Shown here: positions 53,549 through 62,034 of the stretch, piece by piece
Position numbering within the stretch: the stretch's first letter is position 1
How the letters are laid out: every line of letters begins with the position of its first letter
Notes under the pieces: generated by a model
Database searches by the model: none
What the model saw: only the letters and a program-made list of their open reading frames with translations
What the model was told of the DNA's origin: nothing
Made by a program: the position numbers and the translations under genes
Assembly (NCBI GenBank): GCA_949283655.1
Contig: CASDTH010000007.1
Coordinates: 1-64,000, forward strand
Length of the DNA: 64,000 bases
Source: an uncultured bacterium
GTDB lineage: Bacteria > Bacillota > Clostridia > Oscillospirales > Acutalibacteraceae
Direction: 5' to 3'

Positions 53549-55330
53549 GTGAAAAAACATGCGAAGCCGGCCATGGAGCACTATGAGGAATCGTTTCGCA
53601 AGGGCGATGGAAACGGATTGAAAACGCTGCTCCAGCTGTATCGGGGCAGCTATTGGGAATTGGCCGGATCGGCAGCGGCTTTTGCCGTTAAGCATTCGCC
53701 CTGCTGGATTTTGCCGTTGGTGATCGCCAACATCATCAACTTTGCCACGGGCGTTTCCGCGGTGAGCCAACGGGAGTTTGTGTGGAGCATCATCGGCTTT
53801 GCAGCGTTGCTGCTGCTCAACGTGCCGTTTCAATACCTGCATGTGCGGCTGTATTCGAAGGTGATGCGGCGCACGGAGGCCGGGCTGCGCTTTGCGCTGG
53901 TGACGAAGCTGCAGCAGCTGTCCATTCCGTATCATAAAAAGACGGAGAGCGGCCGGCTGCAAAGCAAGCTCATGCGCGACGTAGAGCAGTTTGAGATGGT
54001 GTCGGAGCAGCTGTTCATCAACATGGTCATGTTCAGCTTGACGCTGGCGTTCACCATTTCCGTGACGTTGGCCAAAAGCCCTCTGGTGTTTGCGTTTTTT
54101 GTGTGCGCTGTTCCGGTAGCGGCGGCTGTGATGCTGTTTTTCCGCAAGCGGGTCAAGCGCAAAAACCGCGATTTCCGTTCTGAAATGGAAAACACCAGCG
54201 CGCAGCTAATGGAAATGGTGGAGCTTGTGCCGGTCACGCGCGCACACGCGTTGGAGGACTGGGAGATTGGCCGCGTGGGCAAGCAGATCCATCGCGTCCG
54301 CCTGAGCGGATTTCGGCTGGATACGTTTCAGGCGCTGTTCGGCTCGGTGGCGTGGCTGACGTTTCAATTGTTCCAGGTGCTCTGCCTGGCGTTCACCGGG
54401 TATCTGGCATACCGCAAGATGATCCCCGTTGGTGATGTGGCGCTGTATCAAAGCTATTTCGGCACCATCGTGGGCTCCGTGACGGCGGTTATTCAGTTGA
54501 TCCCGATCATCTCCAAGGGGTTGGAGTCCGTCTCCTCCATTGGCGATGTGCTGCTGTCTGACGAGGTGGAGCACAACGAGGGGAAGGAGCGCGTGGACGA
54601 GGTGCGGGGCGCATACCGGTTTGACCACGTTTCGTATCATTATCCGGACGATGATAAGCTGATCCTGCAGGATTTCAGCTTAAACGTGCAGCCGGGCGAG
54701 ACCATTGCGCTCGTGGGGGAGAGCGGCGCGGGCAAAACCACGGTGCTCAACCTGGTGATCGGTTTTTTGCTCCCCACCAGCGGCTGCTTGCAGATCGATG
54801 GGCACGATATCACGCAGCTGCATTTGCAGAGCTACCGCCGCCACATCTCCGTTGTGCCGCAGGAGCCAGTGCTATTCACCGGCTCCATCCGGGAAAACAT
54901 TACATACGGTTTGCCGGACGTTCCGGAGGATAAGCTGTGGGAGGTGATCGACGCGGCGCACCTCAGGGAGATGGTGGAATCGCTGCCGGAGGGGCTGGAG
55001 ACGAAAATGGCCGAGCACGGCGCGAACCTCAGCGGCGGGCAGCGGCAGCGCATTTCCATTGCGCGGGCGTTGATTCGCGACCCGGAGGTGATCGTGCTCG
55101 ATGAGGCCACCTCCGCGCTGGATTCCGTGAGCGAAAAGAAAATCCAGCAGGCGCTGCAGCGGTTGACGAAAGGGCGCACCACGTTCATTGTGGCGCACCG
55201 GCTGTCCACCATCCGCGATGCCGACCGCATCGCCGTCATGGAAAACGGCGCGTGCGTGGAGATCGGCGATTACGAGGAGCTCATGCAGAAGCGGGGCGCG
55301 TTTTACCGGTATCAGCAGCTGCAGCGATAG
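53549..55330 (+). CDS. ABC exporter, fused permease and ATPase
   Basis: This 593-residue half-transporter has six membrane helices (about residues 25-330) and an ATPase with Walker A GESGAGKTT, signature LSGGQRQR, Walker B VIVLDEAT and the switch His in IVAHRLST. It probably works as a homodimer to export an unknown lipid, peptide or drug-like molecule. Translation starts at GTG 53549, eight bases after GGAGGGG. Operon partner is the GH5 gene. Confidence 0.88.
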   Translation: MKKHAKPAMEHYEESFRKGDGNGLKTLLQLYRGSYWELAGSAAAFAVKHSPCWILPLVIANIINFATGVSAVSQREFVWSIIGFAALLLLNVPFQYLHVRLYSKVMRRTEAGLRFALVTKLQQLSIPYHKKTESGRLQSKLMRDVEQFEMVSEQLFINMVMFSLTLAFTISVTLAKSPLVFAFFVCAVPVAAAVMLFFRKRVKRKNRDFRSEMENTSAQLMEMVELVPVTRAHALEDWEIGRVGKQIHRVRLSGFRLDTFQALFGSVAWLTFQLFQVLCLAFTGYLAYRKMIPVGDVALYQSYFGTIVGSVTAVIQLIPIISKGLESVSSIGDVLLSDEVEHNEGKERVDEVRGAYRFDHVSYHYPDDDKLILQDFSLNVQPGETIALVGESGAGKTTVLNLVIGFLLPTSGCLQIDGHDITQLHLQSYRRHISVVPQEPVLFTGSIRENITYGLPDVPEDKLWEVIDAAHLREMVESLPEGLETKMAEHGANLSGGQRQRISIARALIRDPEVIVLDEATSALDSVSEKKIQQALQRLTKGRTTFIVAHRLSTIRDADRIAVMENGACVEIGDYEELMQKRGAFYRYQQLQR

Positions 55331-55408
55331 ACGGTTGCGCACGTGGTTTTTGTGGCTTTGGAGAGAGTGGAATGCCGTTGGAATCTTCTAACTATTAACT
55401 ATCGTGGA

Positions 55409-55444
55409 GACTGCAAGCCTCCTGTAGGCCGGAGGCTCGCAGTC
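55409..55444 (+). terminator. Hairpin after the ABC exporter gene
   Basis: GACTGCAAGCCTCC (55409-55422) pairs with GGAGGCTCGCAGTC (55431-55444) at 13 of 14 positions. No T tail follows, so its role as terminator is tentative. Confidence 0.5.
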
Positions 55445-55482
55445 ACTGAAATCGTTTTCTGGTTTCGGAAAACTGTAAGCAG

Positions 55483-55761
55483 TTCAGAGGCAAAAGATAG
55501 CGGTAGGCCCAGGCGGTAAACGCCGCCTGGGCCTACCGTTACGCTTGAGTTTCCGAACTGCTTACAGGTCAAGCCGGGCCGGAACGGTCAAGACCGTTCC
55601 CTACACATCGCTCCTGTAGGGTCGGGTCTTGATCTGACCGCCCGACAGGACTTCAGTCCTGCGCGGGGGATGAGGCCTCATAGTAGGCCAACGGCGGCAA
55701 ACTCCACAAATCCCCGGTGGGCCCGTGAGGGGACTTGCCTACTTGCAGGCAAGTGAGCGCA
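55483..55761 (+). repeat. Palindromic interspersed repeat, copy C (inverted)
   Basis: An outer dyad CTGTAAGCAGTTC / GAACTGCTTACAG (55483-55495, 55555-55567) encloses a perfect 16-bp stem (55501-55516 with 55523-55538) of CGGTAGGCCCAGGCGG. Further hairpins follow (around 55580-55670), then the block GTGAGGGGACTTGCC ... GGCAAGTGAGCGC (55726-55761). The reverse complement aligns with copy A at 45640-45830. Confidence 0.7.
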
Positions 55762-55827
55762 CAAACTGTTTGCTCTCTCTGCCTCATCTTTTGCATGGTA
55801 AGGAATCTCGCACGCTGCGGAGCACGA

Positions 55828-55847
55828 CCAAAGACGGTGTCTTTGGA
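55828..55847. repeat. Small palindrome
   Basis: CCAAAGAC-GGT-GTCTTTGG forms a compact hairpin in the non-coding stretch between the repeat and the JAMM-cluster terminator. Nothing else is recognised between 55762 and 55910. Confidence 0.5.
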
Positions 55848-55912
55848 AACTGCTATCTTTTTGAAACTTTTCTTAATTTAATCCGGATTTTCTTTTTGCA
55901 AGGTCTTCTACA

Positions 55913-55950
55913 AGTCGGAGCGCCCGTGTAAAAACACGAGCGCTCCGACT
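55913..55950 (-). terminator. Terminator of the JAMM/TM2 operon
   Basis: AGTCGGAGCGC-C-CGTGT pairs with ACACG-A-GCGCTCCGACT around AAAA, 15 bases after the last stop codon read leftward. A T tail is not evident, but position and stem strength fit. Confidence 0.65.
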
Positions 55951-55964
55951 GTGTTAGGGGTTTA

Positions 55965-56159
55965 CTATTTTCGAAAAGAAAGGCACCCTTGGCGCTCCCT
56001 GGGCGAAAAGTAGCGCCCATAGTGGCTGCAATATTGCCGTCCTTGAGCGTCTTTGTCATAGGGGTTCCAATAGACGCATCCGTCTGCGCAGTTGTTTCCA
56101 TAGAACTTCCCACAGGGGAGCTGTATGGCGGTGTTTTTCTCTTCGGCTGATTTTTTCAT
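55965..56159 (-). CDS. Small cysteine-rich protein of unknown function
   Basis: This 64-residue protein has five cysteines (residues 16, 24, 28, 44 and 59). The core is CGKFYGNNCADGCVYWNPYD followed by QYCSHYGRYFSPRERQGC, a pattern suggesting metal binding. I do not recognise the family. AAGGAG (nine bases upstream) fixes ATG 56159, and longer upstream readings lack a site. It is the last gene of the leftward cluster, 41 bases after the JAMM gene. Confidence 0.55.
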   Translation of the reverse strand: MKKSAEEKNTAIQLPCGKFYGNNCADGCVYWNPYDKDAQGRQYCSHYGRYFSPRERQGCLSFRK

Positions 56160-56200
56160 GATTACCATCTCCTTATTTTTTGCCACGCGTGGGGTGGCGG

Positions 56201-56632
56201 TTATTCGTATATGCGTTCCAGAGGTTCTGGTGCAATCTTTACGCCGGTGGAAGTCCGCGCCGCGCGGAAGGCTACCAACCGTTCTTCTGGCAGAATGACC
56301 GGAAAAAAAAGCGTTTGAATTTGAACAGGCATCTGGGCCAGGATGCGTGCGATATAGCGGCGGTCTCCGTCGGACAAGGTGTCCGCCCCCGGTAAATGGC
56401 TGTGAAACATCCCGCAGAATGTGATTCCCGATTGCTCCCAATCCACGATCTGTCCATTCAGCCGCGCGATATCCGGCTCATAAACCGCACGCGTGGAATG
56501 CGGCCGTCCAAAGTCAAAATATGCCGCACAGACGATGCCGCCGCGGGCGCCGAGAATGCCGCCCGTCTCCGGGGGCGGGGGAGGAACCTCTGCCAGGAGC
56601 CGGTCGTATAGTTCTGATAAGATTTTCATCAT
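56201..56632 (-). CDS. JAMM/MPN-type metallopeptidase
   Basis: This 143-residue protein contains the full JAB1/MPN/Mov34 metal motif: E22 in PPETGGILG, then H77-x-H79, seven residues, S87 and D90 in FHSHLPGADTLSDGD. Eukaryotic and bacterial relatives cleave isopeptide bonds to ubiquitin-like modifiers or release cysteine-linked sulfur carriers. No ubiquitin-like, E1 or E2 gene is visible nearby. The first ATG overlaps closely with the upstream stop codon (three bases apart), indicating coupled translation with the membrane protein gene. The partner is unknown. Confidence 0.8.
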   Translation of the reverse strand: MMKILSELYDRLLAEVPPPPPETGGILGARGGIVCAAYFDFGRPHSTRAVYEPDIARLNGQIVDWEQSGITFCGMFHSHLPGADTLSDGDRRYIARILAQMPVQIQTLFFPVILPEERLVAFRAARTSTGVKIAPEPLERIYE

Positions 56633-56635
56633 TGG

Positions 56636-57607
56636 TTAAGCCCAATATCGTTCGTAGGCCAAATGATCTTCGATCTGCCGCTGGTGTGCTGCAATAATCG
56701 CCGTATTTTTCGCAGTGCGTTCGTTGCTGTTGGCAATGCGCACCGTTTCCCTGTAAATCCCGTCTGCAACCTCGTTCCCGCGTTGGACGGCCATATACAG
56801 ATCGTGTTGGTTCTCACGGATCACGTCGAGCTTATCTGAGATTTCATCAAGCTTAGTGATGATCCGGTTTACCTGCATATCCCGCTCATATGTATCGTAG
56901 ATTCCGCCGTGCCCCTCTACGGTAGTGCAACGCCCGGTTGCCAGATAGCCGTACATTGTGCTGACAGCCACAAAGTTCCGATAGATCGCGGGCAGCAAAT
57001 TTTTGGCGTACAGATCGGATAGATTCTGCGTTGTAGTGTGAAGATCTGCGCGGAGTTCCTTTGCGGTGCGTCCATAGGTGATATAACGCTGGGAATAGTC
57101 GTCTACCTCCCGCTTGGCGGGCCCCTGTGCTCTTAAAAGATATTGGTGTTCGCCGGCATATATTCGCTCCGCATCCTTTTTGTGGCGCGCGTATTTGCGC
57201 AGCCGGCGGATTAGCGAGGATATGACGATAGGCAGGAGAATGAGTAGGTCGATGGCCATATTGACGCAACCGACAAAGAGCGCGTCCGTTCCCTCCCCTT
57301 GCCACAAGCCGATTGCAATCAGTCCGATTGCAAATAAAACGTAGAGCAGACAGGCGATCAGGCCAATGACCGGCAGGCGCAGCGCTTTTGAACGCTCGCT
57401 TTTTTGCGAGGCGATCATATCGTGCACGTTGATCGTTTGCAGTGAGTTCTGAATTTCCTCATATCGCTGCGTGCTGTCGGCGAGCAGGTTCTGGATTTCT
57501 TGGGCATCGGATAAAACGCGGCGCAGCGATTGCCTTAACGCATAGGCGTTCTGCTCCATTTTCATTGCGTGGTAGAGGTACTGCCTCATCCGTTCGGGGT
57601 TCGTCAT
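56636..57607 (-). CDS. Coiled-coil membrane protein of unknown function
   Basis: The 323 residues begin with a helical cytosolic segment (about 1-75, Gln/Glu/Arg-rich), then two membrane helices (about 80-102 and 112-135). A long helical C-terminal domain follows. A conserved-looking block, YRNFVAVSTMYGYLATGRCTTVEGHGGIYDTYERD, precedes the final coiled coil. I recall similar uncharacterised proteins in other Clostridia but no assigned function. It sits between the TM2 gene (32 bases) and the JAMM gene (three bases). Confidence 0.6.
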   Translation of the reverse strand: MTNPERMRQYLYHAMKMEQNAYALRQSLRRVLSDAQEIQNLLADSTQRYEEIQNSLQTINVHDMIASQKSERSKALRLPVIGLIACLLYVLFAIGLIAIGLWQGEGTDALFVGCVNMAIDLLILLPIVISSLIRRLRKYARHKKDAERIYAGEHQYLLRAQGPAKREVDDYSQRYITYGRTAKELRADLHTTTQNLSDLYAKNLLPAIYRNFVAVSTMYGYLATGRCTTVEGHGGIYDTYERDMQVNRIITKLDEISDKLDVIRENQHDLYMAVQRGNEVADGIYRETVRIANSNERTAKNTAIIAAHQRQIEDHLAYERYWA

Positions 57608-57639
57608 TTTTCCTTGCTCCTCCCGCGCCTATTCGCGTA

Positions 57640-58113
57640 TTAATCCAAATACATACCGCTTTGAAAATCTTTTCCGGCCTCCCAAAGCCCCTTACCGGCT
57701 GCCATGAGAGCTTTCCGGTTTGCAACGATCGAATCCATGACCTGTTTTGGACTTCTTCCAAAGGGGATCTTCTCCCGGGAAAAGCTGTTGTAAAGCTTGA
57801 CCAGGTTGTACGCACGCGCCATTTTTCGGATGTTAATCCAGTCGTACACCGTGAGAATTCCCAGGCAGCCGCAGGTGAACATTTTTAATAGGCCCACCCC
57901 TTTGTCCGAGAGGAGAAAGCGGTCGATCCCCAGACTGCCGAAAAGGAGAGAGATCAGCAATATTTTGTTCGGACTATGGAATTCCAGCTGCTCCAGGCAG
58001 GGGAGCGCCTCATCCGGGAGCCCTAACAACACTGAGCGCAGGGATTTGAGCGATTCTTGTGGAAAAAATTTCTTTTGCTTGGCTAGAAAGGTTTCAACTA
58101 CTTTTGATTCCAT
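57640..58113 (-). CDS. TM2-domain protein
   Basis: This 157-residue protein has a TM2 module (about residues 49-95): KILLISLLFGSLGIDRFLL, a short loop with a Gly-Asp-type turn, and VGLLKMFTCGCLGILTVYDWINI. Flanking helical regions are cytosolic. TM2 proteins are widespread in bacteria without clear roles. GGAGGATACG precedes the ATG. It is the first gene of the leftward operon, divergent from the XRE regulator. Confidence 0.8.
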   Translation of the reverse strand: MESKVVETFLAKQKKFFPQESLKSLRSVLLGLPDEALPCLEQLEFHSPNKILLISLLFGSLGIDRFLLSDKGVGLLKMFTCGCLGILTVYDWINIRKMARAYNLVKLYNSFSREKIPFGRSPKQVMDSIVANRKALMAAGKGLWEAGKDFQSGMYLD

Positions 58114-58187
58114 AGACGTATCCTCCTCACAATTCGGCAGATGATATACAAAAATATTTCAACCCGCCGATTATTACCATAACCGCA

Positions 58188-58234
58188 TTTTAACCTGAAA
58201 CAGGTTAAAAGTCAATACGCTGAAACAGGTTACC
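58188..58234. promoter_or_regulatory. Operators of the XRE regulator
   Basis: TTTTAACCTG-AAA-CAGGTTAAAA (58188-58210) is a perfect 10-bp dyad. A second half-site TGAAACAGGTTACC (58221-58234) follows. The downstream -10 box TATAAT (58235-58240) overlaps the second site, so binding would repress the regulator and probably the divergent operon. Confidence 0.75.
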
Positions 58235-58257
58235 TATAATTTTTCCCGGAGGTGCAG

Positions 58258-58473
58258 ATGATGTATCAGAGGATCCGGGATCTCAGGGAGGATCACGACA
58301 TGACGCAGACGCAGGTGGCCAAAATTCTTGGCATGTCACAAACAGGATATTCCAAATATGAAACAGGAGAAAATGATCTGCCTACGGTTATTTTAATCAA
58401 GCTTGCCCGTTTCTATGGCACGAGCATCGATTATCTGCTCAACGAGACGGACTGCCCGCAGCGCTACCCCTGA
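58258..58473 (+). CDS. XRE-family regulator
   Basis: This 71-residue protein is almost entirely a lambda-repressor-type helix-turn-helix: IRDLREDHDMTQTQVAKILGMSQTGYSKYETGEN. It has the small-repressor end FYGTSIDYLLNETD. GGAGG (58248-58252) supports ATG 58258 or 58261. Palindromic sites lie just upstream, so it is probably autoregulated and controls the divergent TM2-JAMM operon. Confidence 0.85.
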   Translation: MMYQRIRDLREDHDMTQTQVAKILGMSQTGYSKYETGENDLPTVILIKLARFYGTSIDYLLNETDCPQRYP

Positions 58474-58573
58474 TCTATGTTTCTTTCCGCCGCCCGGCAT
58501 TGCGCTTGAAACATGATCTCTGCATTTGCGCATATACCTGAGAAGAAGGGATTCTCATGCGGAGGTGCCGGGA

Positions 58574-59293
58574 ATGAAAAAGAAGCGGTATATTCTGGCG
58601 GCGGTTGTCGCCGTATTTTTGCTTTTGTTCTGTATTTCTGTTATGATAGTAGAGCGAAGGAATACGCGGGCGCTGCAAGTGGTTGCGGCAGAGGGTGTGT
58701 CCGGCCATCCGACAATTCTCATTGACGCCGGGCATGGCGGTGTGGACGGCGGGACGGTCGCGAAGGATGGGACGCTGGAAAAGGATATCAACCTGGCCAT
58801 TTCCCTGAAGCTGGAAACGCTCTTTCGTATCATGGGGTTCGACACGGTGATGACACGCCGGGAGGATATCTCCATCCACGATGAATCGGCGAAGACCGTT
58901 CGCGCCAAAAAGATATCGGATTTGCATAACCGCCTGAAGCTGATGAACGAAACGCCAGATTGCCTGTTTATCAGCATCCATCAAAACGCTTATCCGTATG
59001 AGGGGAGCAGCGGCACGCAGGTGTTTTATTCTCCAAACCATCCGGAGAGCAGCGTGCTGGCGGAGTCCATCCAGCAGGCGGTGATAGGGCTGCTCCAGCC
59101 AGGGAACGCTCGAAAAATTAAAAAATCCGGTACGGATATTTACTTGCTTTATCAAGCACAAGCGCCCGCGATCATGGTGGAGTGCGGCTTTCTATCCAAT
59201 GCGCAGGAAGCGGCAAAGCTTTGTGTAGAAGCTTATCAGAGCGAGCTTGCGCTCGCCATTTTCTACGGCGTGCTGAATTATCTGGGAGCGTAA
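58574..59293 (+). CDS. N-acetylmuramoyl-L-alanine amidase, CwlD-like
   Basis: This zinc amidase of the Amidase_3 family has 239 residues. A membrane or signal helix (about 5-25) precedes the catalytic domain with IDAGHGGVDGG, the glutamate in TLEKDINLA, SIHQNAY and VECGFLSN. In spore formers CwlD processes cortex peptidoglycan to muramic lactam. The single-domain layout fits CwlD, but other amidases are possible. ATG 58574 has GGAGG eight bases upstream. Confidence 0.8.
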   Translation: MKKKRYILAAVVAVFLLLFCISVMIVERRNTRALQVVAAEGVSGHPTILIDAGHGGVDGGTVAKDGTLEKDINLAISLKLETLFRIMGFDTVMTRREDISIHDESAKTVRAKKISDLHNRLKLMNETPDCLFISIHQNAYPYEGSSGTQVFYSPNHPESSVLAESIQQAVIGLLQPGNARKIKKSGTDIYLLYQAQAPAIMVECGFLSNAQEAAKLCVEAYQSELALAIFYGVLNYLGA

Positions 59294-59355
59294 ATTTCAT
59301 TGATTGCCCTCGACTAACGCGTTACGTTTCATATGGAAAGAAAGGTGATAGCCCT

Positions 59356-60726
59356 ATGGCACAAAAGTCAAAGAGTATTTTTGTGTGCGGCCAGTGCGGT
59401 TATGAAAGCCCCAAATGGTATGGGAAATGCCCTGGCTGCGGCGAGTGGAATACCATGATGGAGGAGCTGCGCACGCCGGCTGCGGCCTCCCCGGCGAAAG
59501 TGCGCTCCGGCAGTATGCCTCGTGCGGTGCAGCTCGAAGATATTTCCGCTGATACAGAGCACCGGTATACCACCGGCCTTAAGGAGCTGGACCGCGTGCT
59601 AGGTGGAGGGATTGTGAAGGGCTCACTGGTGCTGTTAAGCGGCGATCCGGGCATTGGTAAGTCGACGATCCTGCTGCAAATCTGTGGTTTCTTGGGCGAG
59701 TCGCTGCGTATTTTGTATGTATCCGGAGAGGAATCCGCGCATCAGATTAAGCTGCGCGCCCAGCGACTTGGCGTTTCCACGCCGAATCTTTCCATTATGT
59801 GCGAAACCGATGTACAGTTGATCTCAGAATATATTCAAAGCGAACGTCCGGAGCTTGTCATCATTGATTCTATCCAAACGATGAATCACACGGACGTTGC
59901 CTCCTCCTCCGGCAGCGTTACGCAGGTGCGGGAATGCACCGGCCTGCTTATGCGCACGGCCAAAAGCGTAGATATCCCCATCATCGTGGTCGGCCATGTC
60001 AATAAGGATGGTAATATTGCGGGTCCGAAGGTGCTGGAGCATATTGTGGACGCAGTGCTTTATTTTGAAGGGGACAGGCATCTCTCCTACCGGATTCTGC
60101 GGGCGGTGAAAAACCGCTATGGCTCTACCAATGAAATTGGCGTGTTTGAGATGCTTGACAATGGGCTCAGAGAGGTTGAAAACCCCTCGCTGATGCTACT
60201 CTCCGGGCGGCCGCAAAATGCCTCGGGCACCTGCGTTGCCTGTGTGATGGAGGGTTCCCGCCCCATCCTGGCCGAGGTGCAGGGGCTTGTGGCGCCCACG
60301 GGCTTCGGCACGCCGCGCCGTATGGCTACAGGGTTTGATTATAACCGGATGTCCATGCTGTTGGCAGTTCTGGAAAAGCGGGCAGGTTATTTCTTTGGAA
60401 ATATGGATGCCTATGTGAATGTGGTTGGCGGTTTCCGCCTGGACGAACCAGCGGCGGATTTATCCGTTGCGCTGGCGCTTGTCTCCAGCCTGAAGGATTG
60501 CGTGGTGCGGGAGGATGTGCTGGCTTTTGGCGAAATTGGCCTTGCGGGGGAGATTCGCGCCGTGGGCAATACGGAGCAGCGGATTAACGAGGCGGCTCGA
60601 TTGGGCTTTCGCCGTTGCGTGGTGCCAAAGCACAGCCTCAAGCAATTGTCTGCAAGCGTCCGGCAGGGCATTGAAATCGTGGGTGTGCGTACGGTGCGTG
60701 AGGCGTTTGAAGCGATCATCGGGTGA
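59356..60726 (+). CDS. radA: DNA repair protein RadA
   Basis: RadA is a RecA-like helicase acting on branched recombination intermediates. The 456 residues have an N-terminal zinc motif (CGQCGYESPKWYGKCPGCGEW), Walker A GDPGIGKST (about 98-106) and the RadA-specific KNRYGSTNEIGVFEM. A C-terminal Lon-protease-like domain is also present. ATG 59356 follows AAAGGTG. The neighbouring amidase gene ends 62 bases upstream. Confidence 0.96.
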   Translation: MAQKSKSIFVCGQCGYESPKWYGKCPGCGEWNTMMEELRTPAAASPAKVRSGSMPRAVQLEDISADTEHRYTTGLKELDRVLGGGIVKGSLVLLSGDPGIGKSTILLQICGFLGESLRILYVSGEESAHQIKLRAQRLGVSTPNLSIMCETDVQLISEYIQSERPELVIIDSIQTMNHTDVASSSGSVTQVRECTGLLMRTAKSVDIPIIVVGHVNKDGNIAGPKVLEHIVDAVLYFEGDRHLSYRILRAVKNRYGSTNEIGVFEMLDNGLREVENPSLMLLSGRPQNASGTCVACVMEGSRPILAEVQGLVAPTGFGTPRRMATGFDYNRMSMLLAVLEKRAGYFFGNMDAYVNVVGGFRLDEPAADLSVALALVSSLKDCVVREDVLAFGEIGLAGEIRAVGNTEQRINEAARLGFRRCVVPKHSLKQLSASVRQGIEIVGVRTVREAFEAIIG

Positions 60727-61115
60727 GCTTCCCGGGCGGCGTTTTCCGTTCGCGGGGGGTAAAATAGACACACTCCTTATGAATGCTGTTCACACCCGAT
60801 GCCTGGCGCAGCGTGCAGCAGCCTTCGGATTGAAAGCGGCAGTCTGCGCTGCATGGAATGAAATTCATCCTCTGCATTCCTCCCGTGCTCTCGCGCTGGC
60901 AGCTGTACCGGCGCCTCAGGCGCACAGCGCCGCGCCGCTGCTCGGATGGGGGAATCCGGTCGGCCGGGCGGCGTTATGTTTCTGATGCGCCGGTGCATAC
61001 CTATTGTGTGAAAAAAAGCCGGGCATATACGTCCCCTTTAATCAGGATGCGCCGTAGCCGGGCCTGCGGCGCTGCTGTTTCCAAAATCATTGCATCAGGA
61101 AAGGAGAAAATATAT
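60727..61115. other. Intergenic stretch without a recognised gene
   Basis: No frame here looks conserved. An AT-poor first half and a possible weak promoter (TTGTGT near 61004, ATATAC-like box near 61024) precede the DUF6873 gene. Confidence 0.35.
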
Positions 61116-61868
61116 ATGCTCCCTGTCCCTGTGCCCAATCTTCCCAACGGGAGGGTGGTGGCCGCTGTTGTGGGCAGCGTGGATCCGCGTGTGATCCGCT
61201 CGTTGGAGGCACTGGGCGTATGGACGCTGGCGGCCGGCCCAAACCGTAGCCTGCCTGCCGCGATGTGCCGGCATGCCGATTTGCTGGCGCATCCGGTGGG
61301 AGATGGCACTGTTCTGGTAGCGCGGGGGGAGCACCGCTTGCACAATGCGCTTTGCGGGTTTGGCCTTTCCGTTTCGTTTCTTCGGAAGGAACTGGCGCCA
61401 CGCTACCCGGGCGATGTGCTGCTCAATGCGGCCCGCGTGGGGGAACGGCTTGTCTGTAATGCCGGCCATACTGCGCCGGAGATTTTAGAGGCCGCTGAGC
61501 AGATGGGGCTTGAGGTGATCGACGTCCGGCAGGGCTATGCAAAATGCAGTCTGTGTATTGTGTCGGATACGGCGGTGATCACCTCGGATGGGGGGCTTTT
61601 TTCCGCGTTGCGTGCAGCGGGGCTGGAGGTGCTCAAGATCATCCCCGGCTGTATCCGCCTGCCGGGCTATGGCTATGGGTTTATCGGCGGCTGCTGCGGG
61701 AAGCTCGATGCCTCCACCATGGCGTTTGCAGGGGATGTGAGCACACATCCGGATGGCGGCAAGATCCTTGCCTTTTTAGAGCGGCACGGCGTGAGCTGCC
61801 ACAACCTGCTGCCGGAGGGGGAGAAGTTACTGGATATCGGCTCGATCCTCCCGCTGATGCAGGAGTGA
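61116..61868 (+). CDS. DUF6873 family GME-fold-like protein
   Basis: This 250-residue protein resembles DUF6873 with a guanidino-modifying-enzyme-like propeller. Segments include FLRKELAPRYPGDVLLNAARVGE, VRQGYAKCSLCIVSDTAVITSDGGLFSALRAAGLEVL and YGFIGGCCGKLD. The Cys pair and repeated Asp/His loops could mark an active site, but catalysis is untested. AAGGAG lies nine bases before ATG 61116. A longer frame starting at 60858 is rejected for lack of a site. Confidence 0.6.
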   Translation: MLPVPVPNLPNGRVVAAVVGSVDPRVIRSLEALGVWTLAAGPNRSLPAAMCRHADLLAHPVGDGTVLVARGEHRLHNALCGFGLSVSFLRKELAPRYPGDVLLNAARVGERLVCNAGHTAPEILEAAEQMGLEVIDVRQGYAKCSLCIVSDTAVITSDGGLFSALRAAGLEVLKIIPGCIRLPGYGYGFIGGCCGKLDASTMAFAGDVSTHPDGGKILAFLERHGVSCHNLLPEGEKLLDIGSILPLMQE

Positions 61869-61895
61869 CTCCGTAAAAGCGCATGGGATTTTTAT

Positions 61896-61925
61896 TTGAC
61901 AAACCGTATCCGTTTTTGTTAAAAT
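61896..61925 (+). promoter_or_regulatory. Promoter of yicC-remA-gmk-rpoZ
   Basis: A perfect TTGACA (61896-61901), an 18-base spacer and TAAAAT (61920-61925). A small hairpin CACGAT/ATCGTG follows at the transcript start (about 61928-61944). Confidence 0.7.
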
Positions 61926-62034
61926 ACACGATAAAGCATCGTGTGCTCCGGCCTGCCGGCGCAAATGCTTCCCACCCTTGTAGGGGCGGCGTGCACCAAG
62001 TGTCGTCCCCCCTCTATGAAAGAGGAGAACGCCG

